The notes: generated by a model from the sequence alone, not told the origin. A DNA stretch of 64,000 nt from Geobacteraceae bacterium (GCA_013377075.1 JACABD010000017.1:1-64000); one strand, 5' to 3'. Shown: positions 45,351 to 55,652, counted from the first letter of the stretch. Made by a program: numbers and translations.

Positions 45351-46510
45351 CGTCCCTCCACTCCGATCAGAACAGCTGCGTTATTGCCGCCGAACGCCAG
45401 GGAGGTTGAAAGAGCATAAGTACCTGTAATTGACGTACGCTCCATTAGTGGAGTAACAGCAATTGCCTCATCCTGGATAGAGAAACCGGCGCTGGCCGGG
45501 AGCCACCCCTCTTTCAGGGCAGCAGCGGCAAATACAGCCTCTAGTCCACCGGCAGCACCAAGGGTATGACCTGTATAACCCTTTGTCGAAAGAACCTTCA
45601 GATCAGCTCCAAAAATTCTGGCAAGGGTATTACCTTCAACGAGGTCATTATCATGGGTTCCTGTGCCGTGGGCATTTACAAAAGCAATATCTTCAGGACC
45701 GACTCCCCCCTCCTGCAGTGCCACTCTGACAGCCTTCTCAAGGGATGCGCCATCAGGATCGGGGGCAGTCAGATGATAAGCATCGGCAAACAGGCCGTAA
45801 CCGGCAAGAAAAAGAGACGGGGTAAGGCTGCGCTGCAAGGCTGATTGCCGCTTTTCAACGATCATCACCCCGGCACCCTCACCCAGATTAAGTCCCTTTC
45901 TGTCACGATCAAATGGGGAACAGAGATCCGGATTGAGTATGCCGAGCGATGAAAAGCCCGAGTACGGAATAAGGCTCAGTTCATCTGCTCCGCCTGCAAT
46001 AACCAGATCGCACAAATCGGCTTTCAACCAGGAAAGGGCAATACCAATTGCATCAGTACCTGAAGAACAGGCATTTACAACCGAGAGAACAGGGCCCTTC
46101 AAATTGTATTTACGGGAAAGGTATTCAGCTGGGTTACCGGCAAGAAAGCTGTCTACCGGTTCAAGTGGGGGAGCACCTGTTTCACGGTAGGAGCGGTAAA
46201 AGTCAAGATCATTCAACTGACAGGCTACGGTTGTGCCGATACAGACACCAACTCTCAACCCATCAAAAGAGCTTAGGGCAGCGTCATTCATCGCTTGATG
46301 CACTGCGCTCAAAAGAAGAGCAACGGTTCTACTCTCTCTGCTTAATTCGCTTCTACATTCGAAAACAGGATAGGAGAGTGTGGATGAAAAAAGCGTTAGG
46401 GATGAGTGATTACGCTCCCCGGCAGACATGCTTTTAAGCGAAGAGGCAAGATCTGCACCTGCTGCAGAGACAACTCCCAAACCTGTTATTGGATATTCAC
46501 CTTTTATCAT
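45347..46510 (-). CDS. Beta-ketoacyl-ACP synthase (FabF-like, active)
   Basis: 387 residues from ATG 46510. A TTG at 46525 is less likely. The full Cys-His-His triad is present: Cys148 in NACSSGTD, His281 in NAHGTGTHDND and His315 in KGYTGHTLGAAGG. It elongates ACP-bound chains by decarboxylative condensation. It overlaps the deacetylase stop by 14 bases and the chain-length-factor-like start by four. Confidence 0.92.
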   Translation of the reverse strand: MIKGEYPITGLGVVSAAGADLASSLKSMSAGERNHSSLTLFSSTLSYPVFECRSELSRESRTVALLLSAVHQAMNDAALSSFDGLRVGVCIGTTVACQLNDLDFYRSYRETGAPPLEPVDSFLAGNPAEYLSRKYNLKGPVLSVVNACSSGTDAIGIALSWLKADLCDLVIAGGADELSLIPYSGFSSLGILNPDLCSPFDRDRKGLNLGEGAGVMIVEKRQSALQRSLTPSLFLAGYGLFADAYHLTAPDPDGASLEKAVRVALQEGGVGPEDIAFVNAHGTGTHDNDLVEGNTLARIFGADLKVLSTKGYTGHTLGAAGGLEAVFAAAALKEGWLPASAGFSIQDEAIAVTPLMERTSITGTYALSTSLAFGGNNAAVLIGVEGR

Positions 46511-47507
46511 GGCTTTTGCCTGCAAATTTCGGCACTCCGAGAATATCTAAACCCTGATCTATGGTAACAATCGGCATCTGTGGATATCGATCCTTGATAT
46601 ACCCAAGCAGACCAGTTAACTGCTCACGTTGGTTGTATATTATTTTGTCAATTCTGGCAACAGCACCGCTTTTCTCACCACGAACAGTATCGCCCACCCG
46701 GGGGGTGCCGGAGAAAGGGACAAGGTAGATTGCATATTCATAGACCGGGAACCAGTGGGTTGTTACATACCTGGCAACAGTACCTGAAGGTGAGAGGCGA
46801 AGAGTTTCTCCCGGCTCAAAAAAGCCTTCATAATCTGTCACTTTGACCTTGGCATTAATCTCATGCTGATAAAAAACCAGCCATTTCCGCTCTTCCCAGG
46901 CCCTGTCAATATGAGCCTTCATTGCATCAGAATCATGTTTCATCGAAAAGGATCTGATCATATACAGGTCGAGATATGAGGAGTTTAATGAATTGGTACC
47001 ACCCCTGGCAGAGCGGTAGTATTGGGCTGCTACGGTTCGTACTGCCTCATCATTCTTGTTATATGGATAGACAAGATTGGTAACCCGTGCACCGATGCGT
47101 TCAAGTTCACTATTTGACTTTTGAAACTCTCTAGCCAACTCTTCTTTTGAGAGTGATTTCAGGTTGGGATGGGATGCAGTGTGTGCCATGATTTCCCAGC
47201 CCGAGCCTTGCAGGGCAAGGATCTGCTCCTGTGTAAGGTGGTCAGTGGTTCCGATAAAATCGGTAGTAATCGCAGTTGAGGCAACAGCGCCCTGCTCCGC
47301 AAAAACATCTTTGCCAACAAGAAAATCGGTGTCATTACCGTCATCAAAAACAAAAGAGACCATCGCAGCTGACTTATAATTCTGGCTGGCAACAATCAGA
47401 TCCCTGTTCGCACAGGAGATTAAAAAAAGCGATGCCGCCAATAACAGTGCAAGGCGGCATATAAAACAAAAATATATTTTTTCAGGAAATTTACTTCCTG
47501 TTGTCAT
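46497..47507 (-). CDS. Polysaccharide-deacetylase-like lipoprotein
   Basis: 336 residues from ATG 47507, with a lipobox LISC (Cys32) after a hydrophobic stretch, so it is probably membrane-anchored outside the cytoplasm. NodB motifs are present: FVFDDGND with two Asp at 55-56 and AHTASHPNLK with two His for metal. It overlaps the first ACP gene by 17 bases. A carbohydrate deacetylase within an ACP/ketosynthase operon is unusual. It may act on a glycolipid head group. Confidence 0.85.
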   Translation of the reverse strand: MTTGSKFPEKIYFCFICRLALLLAASLFLISCANRDLIVASQNYKSAAMVSFVFDDGNDTDFLVGKDVFAEQGAVASTAITTDFIGTTDHLTQEQILALQGSGWEIMAHTASHPNLKSLSKEELAREFQKSNSELERIGARVTNLVYPYNKNDEAVRTVAAQYYRSARGGTNSLNSSYLDLYMIRSFSMKHDSDAMKAHIDRAWEERKWLVFYQHEINAKVKVTDYEGFFEPGETLRLSPSGTVARYVTTHWFPVYEYAIYLVPFSGTPRVGDTVRGEKSGAVARIDKIIYNQREQLTGLLGYIKDRYPQMPIVTIDQGLDILGVPKFAGKSHDKR

Positions 47508-47766
47508 AAACGAAGTTTGCAATCGTATCTATGGAAAAAAAGATTTCTCTCCCCTGATCCATGCTCTTTATTTCCAGGCCGAAATTCCTTTGAAGCAGAA
47601 CAACGATCTCTACGGCATCAAGTGAATCAAGTCCCAGACCTTCACCAAAAAGAACTTCATCGTCTTTGATGTCCTCTGGATTAATGTCTTCAAGAGAGAG
47701 ATCTCTGACAATCATCTCTTTTAAAGATTTCCGGATTTTCTGGAGTTCAAGCTCCTTTTCACTCAT
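47491..47766 (-). CDS. Acyl carrier protein 1 (first gene of cluster)
   Basis: 91 residues from ATG 47766, with AAGGAG seven bases upstream. An upstream in-frame ATG at 47790 is less well placed. Ser48 lies in GLDSLDAVE, the phosphopantetheine site. It opens the ten-gene operon, whose promoter should lie in 47767-47951. That stretch shows no convincing promoter match to me. Confidence 0.9.
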   Translation of the reverse strand: MSEKELELQKIRKSLKEMIVRDLSLEDINPEDIKDDEVLFGEGLGLDSLDAVEIVVLLQRNFGLEIKSMDQGREIFFSIDTIANFVYDNRK

Positions 47767-47951
47767 CAGCATCTCCTTGCAAAAATTCATATTACTACCT
47801 GCTACATACGGACAGGAAGGAAATTGGCATTTTGCACTAAAATAAGGGATTTGGGAAGCATCTTTTACGGGGAATTGTGAAAAAACAGTGAAACAACATT
47901 AAGTCCAGAAAGTATGGGCGCGGCAGCGTGCTTAAATTGCCCTGAAAAGCA

Positions 47952-47975
47952 AAAGCCCTGAGAGTTCAGGGCTTT
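47952..47975 (-). terminator. Intrinsic terminator of the tmRNA gene
   Basis: AAAGCCCTGA (47952-47961) pairs with TCAGGGCTTT (47966-47975) around a four-base loop. On the minus strand the stem ends in TTTTGCTTTT. It lies 31 bases past the tmRNA 3' end. Confidence 0.8.
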
Positions 47976-48006
47976 GACAAATACGTACGGTGATGCAAAA
48001 AATCTT

Positions 48007-48363
48007 TGGTGGACCTGGCGGGAGTCGAACCCGCGTCCGAACAATTTACCTTAATACATCTACATGCTTGTTTCAGTATTTAGGTTTTAGCAGCTGTCGT
48101 CTCCACTGAACGGGATACTATCGCCGCGATCCTTCTTTGTTTTCGCTTAACCGCCAAAGGCAAACGGAAAAACTATCTCGAATAAATGACGTCCGTTCCT
48201 AACCTCCGAGAAGAGCGCGGGCGGACGGTAACAGGTTATTAAGCTGCTACGGCGTAATCATAATTGTCGGCATTTAAAGCCGTGCGGGTTTTTTAACGGG
48301 GCCAACCCACATCCCCGGCATGCAGCATTAAGTTGGACCGCCCGTCGAAACCAGTACAGGCCC
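48007..48363 (-). ncRNA. ssrA: Transfer-messenger RNA
   Basis: A 357-base tmRNA. The 5' end GGGCCTG pairs with CAGGTCC before the encoded 3' ACCA, forming the alanine-tRNA-like acceptor stem, and GGTTCGACTCC forms the T arm. The internal reading frame near 48240-48275 encodes ADNYDYAVAA followed by two stops (TAA TAA). It tags stalled proteins for proteolysis with SmpB, which is encoded 92 bases upstream. Confidence 0.95.
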
Positions 48364-48455
48364 ATTTCAAAGATCAAAACTTCTACTTTTTACAGCCTGA
48401 CAGCTTACGGCTAACGTTGCAACATAAAAATATCGACAGAGAAAAATGATTCCCC

Positions 48456-48914
48456 TTACCCCTTTCTATGCTCTTTAGCAGCCTGGGCAATATCACGCTG
48501 ATGATCCTTCTTCTTCAGATCCTCGCGCTTGTCGTACATCTTCTTCCCTTTGGCAAGTCCAAGTTCAACCTTTACCCTCCCCTCTTTAAAGTAAAGGCGG
48601 AGCGGAATCAGTGTATACCCCTGCTCACGGATGCGGCTGAAGAGTTTGACAATCTCCCTTTTGTGCAAAAGCAGCTTGCGCATCTGGTCAGGATCATGGT
48701 TCTCACGATTGCCAAAAGCATAGGGGGAGATGTGAAGATTATTCAGAAAAGCCTCGCCCCCCCTGAACTGGGCAAAGGCATCATTCAGGTTTCCTCTCCC
48801 CATTCTGAGCGACTTAACCTCAGTCCCGGTAAGGACAATTCCTGCCTCGAATTTCTCCTCGATAAAGTATTCGTGCCAGGCTTTTTTATTGTTGCAGATC
48901 AGCTTTTCACCCAT
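48456..48914 (-). CDS. smpB: tmRNA-binding protein SmpB
   Basis: 152 residues: NNKKAWHEYFIEEKFEAGIVLTGTEVKSLR at the N-terminus, HISPYAFGNRENHDP in the middle and the basic tail AKGKKMYDKREDLKKKDHQRDIAQ. SmpB binds tmRNA and delivers it to stalled ribosomes. It lies beside ssrA on the same strand. Confidence 0.96.
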   Translation of the reverse strand: MGEKLICNNKKAWHEYFIEEKFEAGIVLTGTEVKSLRMGRGNLNDAFAQFRGGEAFLNNLHISPYAFGNRENHDPDQMRKLLLHKREIVKLFSRIREQGYTLIPLRLYFKEGRVKVELGLAKGKKMYDKREDLKKKDHQRDIAQAAKEHRKG

Positions 48915-48981
48915 AGTTCGGCTATACTAGCAAATATGACTCTAACCTTACAATCCAAATCGCCTCTTCAAAAGGATCCTT

Positions 48982-50829
48982 ATGAACAACAGAGAGCTTG
49001 AAGAACTGCTTGCCATAGACAGAACAGTACTTCCTGATAATGGTGGAACAGAGTTTAACAGATTGATCTTTTCCCGAAGCCCATATCTGTTGCAGCATGC
49101 TCGTAACCCTGTAAAGTGGCGTGAATGGGGAGATGACGCACTAAATGAAGCAAAGTGCCGCGACCTGCCACTTTTTATATCCATCGGCTACTCCACCTGT
49201 CATTGGTGCCATGTTATGGCCCATGAATCATTTGAAGATAATGAAGTTGCCGACCTTCTCAATTCATCCTTTATTCCTGTCAAAGTGGACCGGGAGGAGC
49301 GCCCAGACCTTGATGATTTTTACATGACCGCAGCACGGGCCCTCACAGGTGGTGGCGGCTGGCCGCTCAATGTTTTTGTCGATCATGAGAAGAGACCGTT
49401 CTTCTCAATAACATATCTGCCGAAATATCCAAGATTTAAGACACCAGGCTTCATTGACCTTTTGAAGAATATTTCCACACTCTGGCAGAAGCAGCGCGAG
49501 CTTATCAGGTCAAACGCAGAGTCACTGATTGCTGGACTGGCCACCTCTACAATTATGCCGGCAAAGAGCAGCATCTCTCTGGAAAACTGCCGTACATCTG
49601 CGTTCAGTCACCTTGAAGAGATCTACGACCACGCACATGGCGGCTTCGGCATGGCAGTCAAATTCCCGATGCCGACCTACCTTCTTTTTCTCCTCACTTC
49701 AAGTGGAAAAGCAGAGCAGATGGCGTTGCATACTCTCGATAAGATAATTGACGGCGGCATACATGATCAGATCGGTGGCGGCTTTCACCGCTACGCTGTT
49801 GACCGGAAGTGGATTACCCCTCATTTTGAGAAGATGCTCTACGATCAGGCGCTTTTAATCACCTCACTCTGCCAGGCTTACAAAACAAGCGGCAAGTCTG
49901 AGTACCTCAAAACAGCTGAAAAGACCGCACTCTTTTGCATACGAGAGCTGCAGGACACGACTGGAGGCTTCTGTGCAGGTATTGATGCTGACAGTGAGGG
50001 TGGCGAAGGGTTCTATTACACATGGAGTGAAGATGAGCTGAATACTGGGCTTTCTGATGTTTTTTTGCCACTGGCAGACTACTGGCAGAGAGGTGATGAA
50101 TACCGACTTGATGATAGATTGATCCTCTGCCCCTCTATGTCACTGGAAAAGTTTGCCGCTAAAGCAGGTATAAGCCCTGAAAAGTGCCAAAGCATCTACG
50201 CTCAAGGCTGTAGTCAACTACTTACGCTTAGATCAACAAGAGAAGCACCCCTGAAGGATCTGAAAATTGTCTGTGCTTGGAACGGACTTCTCATCTCGGC
50301 ATTTGTCCACCTGTATGAAGTATCTAAAGAGCCGCTCTGGCTGCGGCATGCCACGGTATGCGCCACCGCAATTATCGAAAAAATGTTTACTCCCTACCAG
50401 GCACTGAAACGGACAATACTGGGAGATAAAGCCGGAGTTGATGCATTTGTCGAGGATTACGCCCTGCTGGCAACTGCGCTGGCAGACATCTGCCGTCATG
50501 ACAAAGGCAGCTACTACTTGGAGAACCTGAAGCTGATCCTTAAGATAATGATGGCTGAGTTTATCTCTGTTGATGGTGAGGTCCGTTTCACTACAAAAAG
50601 CGGCGAACAGCTTCCTCTGGCACTTCCCACTATCCAGGACAATGTCACCCCTTCAGCAGCAGCGTCTGCTGCCATAGCGCTAATGTCAGGCGGCCTTCTG
50701 TCAGGTGATCAAGATATGATCGAATGTGGAGAGTTAATTGTGCAGCGTTACAGAGGTTTTATTGAGAAGAGTCCGGCAGCGTGTCTTTCGATGATACTGG
50801 CGGCAGAGATGGCAGAGAAGCGGAAATAA
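48982..50829 (+). CDS. DUF255/YyaL-type thioredoxin-fold protein
   Basis: 615 residues. The N-terminal thioredoxin-like domain has [20 protein letters not shown] (CXXC active site) and [10 protein letters not shown]. The rest is an alpha/alpha-barrel, glycosidase-like domain ([42 protein letters not shown]). Homologues (YyaL, SPATA20) have no settled function. AAAGGATCC lies just before the ATG. Divergent from smpB. Confidence 0.9.
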   Translation: MNNRELEELLAIDRTVLPDNGGTEFNRLIFSRSPYLLQHARNPVKWREWGDDALNEAKCRDLPLFISIGYSTCHWCHVMAHESFEDNEVADLLNSSFIPVKVDREERPDLDDFYMTAARALTGGGGWPLNVFVDHEKRPFFSITYLPKYPRFKTPGFIDLLKNISTLWQKQRELIRSNAESLIAGLATSTIMPAKSSISLENCRTSAFSHLEEIYDHAHGGFGMAVKFPMPTYLLFLLTSSGKAEQMALHTLDKIIDGGIHDQIGGGFHRYAVDRKWITPHFEKMLYDQALLITSLCQAYKTSGKSEYLKTAEKTALFCIRELQDTTGGFCAGIDADSEGGEGFYYTWSEDELNTGLSDVFLPLADYWQRGDEYRLDDRLILCPSMSLEKFAAKAGISPEKCQSIYAQGCSQLLTLRSTREAPLKDLKIVCAWNGLLISAFVHLYEVSKEPLWLRHATVCATAIIEKMFTPYQALKRTILGDKAGVDAFVEDYALLATALADICRHDKGSYYLENLKLILKIMMAEFISVDGEVRFTTKSGEQLPLALPTIQDNVTPSAAASAAIALMSGGLLSGDQDMIECGELIVQRYRGFIEKSPAACLSMILAAEMAEKRK

Positions 50830-50854
50830 AAAAGGGGGCGTTAACGCCCCCTTT
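50828..50854 (-). terminator. Intrinsic terminator between convergent genes
   Basis: AAAGGGGGCGTT pairs with AACGCCCCCTTT, a palindrome. On the minus strand it is followed by six T, ending the ComEA-like gene. On the plus strand it may also stop the DUF255 transcript. Confidence 0.88.
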
Positions 50855-50857
50855 AAG

Positions 50858-51223
50858 CTACTTTTTCTTGTCAGCCTTCTGTGGCTGCTTGGCAATTATC
50901 TTGTCCTTGATCTTCTCATAGAGAGCATCCGGAATGACCTTCCTGCTTTTCAGCTGATCCTTCTTGGCATAAGGTCGACCGGCAACAATCTTCTTTGAGT
51001 ATTCATCGCCGATACCGGCAATCTTCTTCAGCTGCTCTTCAGTCGCCGTATTAATATCAATAAGCTCTTCAGCAGCAGGTTTTGCCGCTGTTGCAGCTGC
51101 ATCGGCTTTCTTTTCAATAGCAGGTTTTGCAACAGGAGCCTTCGGATCAGCAGCTGATGAAATACCGGCTGTAAGGACAACAGTGAACATAAATACAGTC
51201 ACATAGATGAAAACTCTTTTCAT
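50858..51223 (-). CDS. Exported ComEA-like helix-hairpin-helix protein
   Basis: 121 residues with a signal peptide (about 1-24, ending GISSAAD), an Ala/Lys/Pro-rich linker, then LIDINTATEEQLKKIAGIGDEYSKKIVAGRPY, the ComEA-type helix-hairpin-helix DNA-binding motif, and a Lys-rich end. It probably binds DNA outside the inner membrane. It follows the kinase-like gene by 21 bases. Confidence 0.85.
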   Translation of the reverse strand: MKRVFIYVTVFMFTVVLTAGISSAADPKAPVAKPAIEKKADAAATAAKPAAEELIDINTATEEQLKKIAGIGDEYSKKIVAGRPYAKKDQLKSRKVIPDALYEKIKDKIIAKQPQKADKKK

Positions 51224-51244
51224 ATTCTCTCCCTCCTGGATTAA

Positions 51245-52066
51245 TTACTCTTTATAGCGTGTAAATGAAACAACATGCAGATCATTTTTGACAGCCTGAA
51301 CCCCGGCCACTGAATTGGCAATTCTTACAGCCTCTGCAAGTTCATCGTCCGATTGTACATGCCCAGCAAGATGAACCTTTCCATTATAAGATGCAATTTT
51401 CAAGTGAAGACTTTCAATTTGGCCGGACTTAAGCAGTTCAGTCTCGATCTTTTTTGCAAGGATAATGTCCTCAAGAAACGCATCAACCCCTACTTCGGCA
51501 TCTTTTAGTTTAGGATCTTTGGCAGCAGAGACGATACAGTCAATAATGGAAGCTTCACTAAGGGAAGATGTATTGAAAGTAAGATCATAGCCAAGGGGAT
51601 CACTCCAGTCGCGATCAAAATAGAAATGAATAAAGCCGGCTCTCTGATGGTCACTCTTTCTGATGAATTCATGTGCAAGATCTGGATCAAGCCATTCACG
51701 CTCGGCAAATTTCTCAACTCTCTCTTCAAAAGGGGCAGTAAACCTGAGTTTAAGGGTATTACCGAGGCCTTTAAGAAGATCCTGACAGCCACGGCCATAA
51801 AGAATTACATTCCCAGACTTTGCAAAATCAAGCAGAATCAGTTCGATCATATTCAGATAAGCAGCATTAAGCCTGTCTTCAGCAGTAATATAAACAGGAG
51901 GCTTCTCATCAATTCGCTCAAGAATATCTTTAGTAAGCCCATACTGCTCGGCGACTTCGGCAATCTTTGCCCCGTCAACAAGAGTGTATTTAAGCTTCTT
52001 TGCAACATCTTTTGCAATCTTGTAAGCACCGGTTCCCATTTCACGGGAAATTGTGATAATAGCCAT
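51245..52066 (-). CDS. Cytidylate-kinase-like protein fused to a BON domain
   Basis: 273 residues. Residues 1-190 form a cytidylate-kinase-like P-loop domain (ISREMGTGAYKIAKDVAKKL, GRGCQDLL, RFTAPFEERV). About 200-273 form a BON domain (KIETELLKSGQIESLHLKIASYNGKVHLAGHV, GVQAVKNDLHVV), usually a lipid- or membrane-binding module. The P-loop lacks the usual GXXGXGK lysine. Substrate unknown. Co-transcribed with the HhH protein gene. Confidence 0.85.
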   Translation of the reverse strand: MAIITISREMGTGAYKIAKDVAKKLKYTLVDGAKIAEVAEQYGLTKDILERIDEKPPVYITAEDRLNAAYLNMIELILLDFAKSGNVILYGRGCQDLLKGLGNTLKLRFTAPFEERVEKFAEREWLDPDLAHEFIRKSDHQRAGFIHFYFDRDWSDPLGYDLTFNTSSLSEASIIDCIVSAAKDPKLKDAEVGVDAFLEDIILAKKIETELLKSGQIESLHLKIASYNGKVHLAGHVQSDDELAEAVRIANSVAGVQAVKNDLHVVSFTRYKE

Positions 52067-52112
52067 CTACCTGCCTCCTCGTATCAAAACTGAACAGCCG
52101 GGATACTAGCAT

Positions 52113-53243
52113 CTAATTTTTATTTTCACAATATGTTCCCAACAATAATTCATAAACACTTTTAGCTGTTTTCCCCCATGAAAATTCGGAAGCTCGTTCT
52201 AGACCCGCTCTTTGGAGGTACTCTTTTGTTGGGCTATCTGTGGCTACTTTCAATATTGCACGAGAAATGGCATTATAATCCAGTGGGTCTACCAATATCG
52301 CCGCATTTCCAGCGACTTCGGGGATAGAGGTTGAATTAGATGCGATAACCGGTACGCCACAGGCCATTGCCTCTAAAAGTGGCAGTCCAAAACCCTCGTA
52401 TAATGAAATATACGCAAGCAAAGTAGCTCCACTATAAATTGCAGGCAGGTCAGAATCTGGTATATACCCAGGAAATATCAGCCTGTCCTCAACATTATGT
52501 TTCCTAGCAACTTCACGCAACAAAAGCTCTTGTGATGGAGATATCGAACCAGCAAGGACAAGTTTGTGAGAAATTTGTCCTCTAAGATGACTAAATGCGA
52601 CGATAAGCGTGTCAAGGTTTTTTCTCCGATTAGCGCTGCCAACCGCAATTACATAATCTTCTCGTATAAGCCCATATTTTGAGATTATGAGCTCATCATT
52701 TACCGGCCTGAAAATATCAGGATCATACCCTAAATCAACTACATTTATGTGATCTGGTTGTAGCCCGTAGTAACCGACAATATCCCGTTTAGTATGTTCG
52801 GAATCAGCAATAATTGCAGCCGATCGTGAAAGTATTTTTGGGAGACGCTTCATGTAATTCCATCGAACGAACCAAGGATGATCCTCTGGAAAGACAATGG
52901 GAGTGAGATCATGAACGGTCACCACATGTGGGACAGGACAATTCCTCATCCCGCCAGGTACTGTCGAATATAGAACATCAACACCCTCGTATCGAAGCTG
53001 ATTCGAGAAAAGAAATTCCATCCAGAAAGGTCTGACCATGTAACGGTTCTGCCCCAAAAATGCAAACTCCCGGAGCACGTTCCGCACTCGTTCTTGGGGA
53101 AGATTAAAACCTGATTCTGCTGTAGTCCAAAGAACAATATCATCATGAATTTTGGCGAGTTCATTCACTACTTGACGAGTGTATACGGCAAGTCCAGTAG
53201 GCTTTTCTGTACCAATAAACGTAGCGTCAATGCCAATTTTCAT
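52113..53243 (-). CDS. Glycosyltransferase family 4 protein
   Basis: 376 residues of GT-B fold: [27 protein letters not shown] at the N-terminus, [19 protein letters not shown] (donor domain start) and [23 protein letters not shown] with the EX7E motif. It overlaps the upstream glycosyltransferase gene by four bases. It adds a sugar from a nucleotide donor to a surface glycan, acceptor unknown. Confidence 0.9.
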   Translation of the reverse strand: MKIGIDATFIGTEKPTGLAVYTRQVVNELAKIHDDIVLWTTAESGFNLPQERVRNVLREFAFLGQNRYMVRPFWMEFLFSNQLRYEGVDVLYSTVPGGMRNCPVPHVVTVHDLTPIVFPEDHPWFVRWNYMKRLPKILSRSAAIIADSEHTKRDIVGYYGLQPDHINVVDLGYDPDIFRPVNDELIISKYGLIREDYVIAVGSANRRKNLDTLIVAFSHLRGQISHKLVLAGSISPSQELLLREVARKHNVEDRLIFPGYIPDSDLPAIYSGATLLAYISLYEGFGLPLLEAMACGVPVIASNSTSIPEVAGNAAILVDPLDYNAISRAILKVATDSPTKEYLQRAGLERASEFSWGKTAKSVYELLLGTYCENKN

Positions 53244-54286
53244 GCATCAAAACCGTGGGTTATTGCCTTGACCGCCGCCTCAAAGGCAAATTTGCTTTTC
53301 TCGAAATCATATAAACTGGCATCTTGAAAAGCTTTTACCCGAGACCTTTCAAGAAAGCTAGAATCAAAAACTACTCGCTGAAGATTCTCTTTAAGATCCG
53401 TCAGGCTTCCAATTGGTGAAACCAGCATCGATGGTGTGTTTTCGGCATAAGGTATTGCAGCTGTCGTCACAGCTACACATCCACAGGCCATTGCTTCTAA
53501 AGGAAATAAACCAAAACCCTCGTGACGCGAAGGATAGAGAAATATATCAGCGCTGCTGAGCAACTGCCTGAGTCGCTCGTCACTAATTACTCCAAAGTTG
53601 CGAACAGTGAACCTGAACATATCTTCGGCAAGAGATTCGCCACAGACCCAAAGCTCCATCTTTTCAGCCATATCGGCATCAATCAACGAGAATAGACTCA
53701 TCGCGACATCTATTCCCTTTCTATATGAATCGCCACGCAGCATAAACACAATAGCCTTTTTGAGCCCTTTCAAGTGAACCAATTCAGGATCAGCATCAGG
53801 ATAAAACAAGTTATGATCAATACCGGTTGTAAGAGTAGAAATCTCTATGCCACGATATCTTTTAACGAATATATCTGATAGGTGTTGCGACATTGAGATC
53901 ATTGGATTACGTTTATAGAAATGAATTCTATAGAGACAGTCAATTAAAGCCCTAACCATAAAATTGTCGTAATACTCAATATCGTCAGCCTGAGCATAAT
54001 AGATAACCCTATTATGCCTAGACAACAGACAGTGCAGGTGAATGATGTCCACAATGACTACGTCGTGACCAAGGCAATGGGTAGCAGCGTAATAGAGGCA
54101 CCCGATTCTTCCAGAACAAGGAACTCTCTTAATTTTCAAGAAAGGAGAAGTGTCAAAAACAGTTTCAAGTTCCTTAACATACAATGTGACGTCATGTCCA
54201 ATTGAAGCCAAATGGTTCGCATATGCAAGACTTAATCTATCCCCGCCTCTATTGAAAAGAGAATACCTAAAAAAAGCTATGTTCAT
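53240..54286 (-). CDS. Glycosyltransferase family 4 protein
   Basis: 348 residues from ATG 54286, with GGAAGG about ten bases upstream. A frame extending to 54322 is less likely. The donor-binding segment RHEGFGLFPLEAMACGCVAVTT has the EX7E motif. It is coupled by a four-base overlap to the downstream GT4 gene and lies in a glycan cassette linked to the pilus genes. Confidence 0.88.
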   Translation of the reverse strand: MNIAFFRYSLFNRGGDRLSLAYANHLASIGHDVTLYVKELETVFDTSPFLKIKRVPCSGRIGCLYYAATHCLGHDVVIVDIIHLHCLLSRHNRVIYYAQADDIEYYDNFMVRALIDCLYRIHFYKRNPMISMSQHLSDIFVKRYRGIEISTLTTGIDHNLFYPDADPELVHLKGLKKAIVFMLRGDSYRKGIDVAMSLFSLIDADMAEKMELWVCGESLAEDMFRFTVRNFGVISDERLRQLLSSADIFLYPSRHEGFGLFPLEAMACGCVAVTTAAIPYAENTPSMLVSPIGSLTDLKENLQRVVFDSSFLERSRVKAFQDASLYDFEKSKFAFEAAVKAITHGFDA

Positions 54287-54410
54287 ATTAGTCTTACCTT
54301 CCAAAGTTTTCCAAGAAGACAAATCGTAAAATATCGAAGACGATACCCAATTTACAATTAAATATTATCTTAGAATACACTTAAACTTATAAAAATAGTT
54401 ACCTTGTAAA

Positions 54411-55652
54411 TCAATGTGAAGTGTTCTTAAATAGTATTTCCTTTTTAAACTCCTGATTACGAAGAACAGAAATATAAGAGCAGTATTTCATTAGTAATGT
54501 ATATCTATTTGAACCAAAAACTTTTAAAATAACGCGTAATAAGAAGTTTATCATCCTAATTCTAATATCAGATCCACAATATGTCTCTGAGAGAAATTTA
54601 CTGTAATCATTATTACTACTCAGATAACCTTCATTTTTGCACCACGTATATATAAGCCCTTCAGAATCAAATGGATTTGTCTCTTGAAATAGACCTTCAT
54701 TTACTGAATACATTCTGCGAGCAAGGTGCGTAATAGTTACTGAATTTGAAAACTTAGAATATTTGTATGAATAGTTTAGGCAGGCTTCTAACCCATTTTC
54801 TGAAAGCAAATCGTGGTACTCGCGAAAAATAATTAAAAGATCTGGCCTTAAAGAAAAATTGAAACGTGTCTGGTGATGTGATATTTGCGTTTGATCATTA
54901 AATACAATTCCGCTAAAGTGAAAAAATACCAATGGCCATTTATCATTGACAATCCATTGACCATCTACACATTTAATAACACGCTCATGCAAGTTCCAGT
55001 AAGCCATATTGTAACCTAAATGCTTCAAGATCAACACACCTTCAAAAAAACATGGAACAAGGTTGACCCATTTTTGATCAACAAACAAGCCCGTTTGAAG
55101 TTCAACAAATCCTAGAGTCAGGCATCGCTGTTCCCACCAGTCAAGAAATCGGATAGTTTCTTGACTATTGCTTAAACCAATAAAACCTAGATTAAATGTA
55201 CCACTTTGCAAGAAATCCTGTTCAGTTGGTTTCAGATCATCATTAATAGGACTAGTACAATGTGGTGTAAGAACGATATTAGAAATTGAAAGGCAATCTA
55301 AAACTTCACTCAAAGCATGATATAAAAGAATATCCGGATCGAGATATAGGACTTTCAAAAAACCCATATTTTTCAGAAGATATTTTAGAAAAGATGGCTT
55401 AACATTAGTATTTAGCTCTATAATGTCAAATTTAAATGCCGCTTGTTTAAAATTGGGTATATTAAGGTTTGACACTTCGAGTACTAAAAAAGGTTCTTGT
55501 GCCAGATCAAGCACATCATCATTTTCATCAACAAGCAAAACTACAAACTGAAGATCGGGATTGTGACAAATAATAGAATTGTATAGTGTTCGTGCATAGG
55601 CAAAGTAATTTTTAGAAACTATAGTACAAACAGCATTATTTGAATAAACCAT
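54411..55652 (-). CDS. Glycosyltransferase (GT8-like) protein, AT-rich
   Basis: 413 residues from ATG 55652, with GGGA six bases upstream, overlapping the acetyltransferase gene by 17 bases. [21 protein letters not shown] and [11 protein letters not shown] (DXD motif) are GT-A features of GT8-like transferases, and a His-rich segment (FFHFSGIVF) follows. The gene is visibly AT-richer than its neighbours, suggesting later acquisition. Family assignment rests on the N-terminal half. Confidence 0.8.
   Translation of the reverse strand: MVYSNNAVCTIVSKNYFAYARTLYNSIICHNPDLQFVVLLVDENDDVLDLAQEPFLVLEVSNLNIPNFKQAAFKFDIIELNTNVKPSFLKYLLKNMGFLKVLYLDPDILLYHALSEVLDCLSISNIVLTPHCTSPINDDLKPTEQDFLQSGTFNLGFIGLSNSQETIRFLDWWEQRCLTLGFVELQTGLFVDQKWVNLVPCFFEGVLILKHLGYNMAYWNLHERVIKCVDGQWIVNDKWPLVFFHFSGIVFNDQTQISHHQTRFNFSLRPDLLIIFREYHDLLSENGLEACLNYSYKYSKFSNSVTITHLARRMYSVNEGLFQETNPFDSEGLIYTWCKNEGYLSSNNDYSKFLSETYCGSDIRIRMINFLLRVILKVFGSNRYTLLMKYCSYISVLRNQEFKKEILFKNTSH

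Noticed and set aside
47767-47951. Promoter of the lipid-like operon
   Set aside because: Only poor -35/-10 matches were found, and no sigma-54 motif with correct spacing, so no site is claimed.
48468-49001. Plus-strand frame across smpB
   Set aside because: Antisense to smpB, whose motifs are unambiguous.
51626-52093. Plus-strand frame opposite the kinase-like gene
   Set aside because: Shadow of a supported gene, without start signal.
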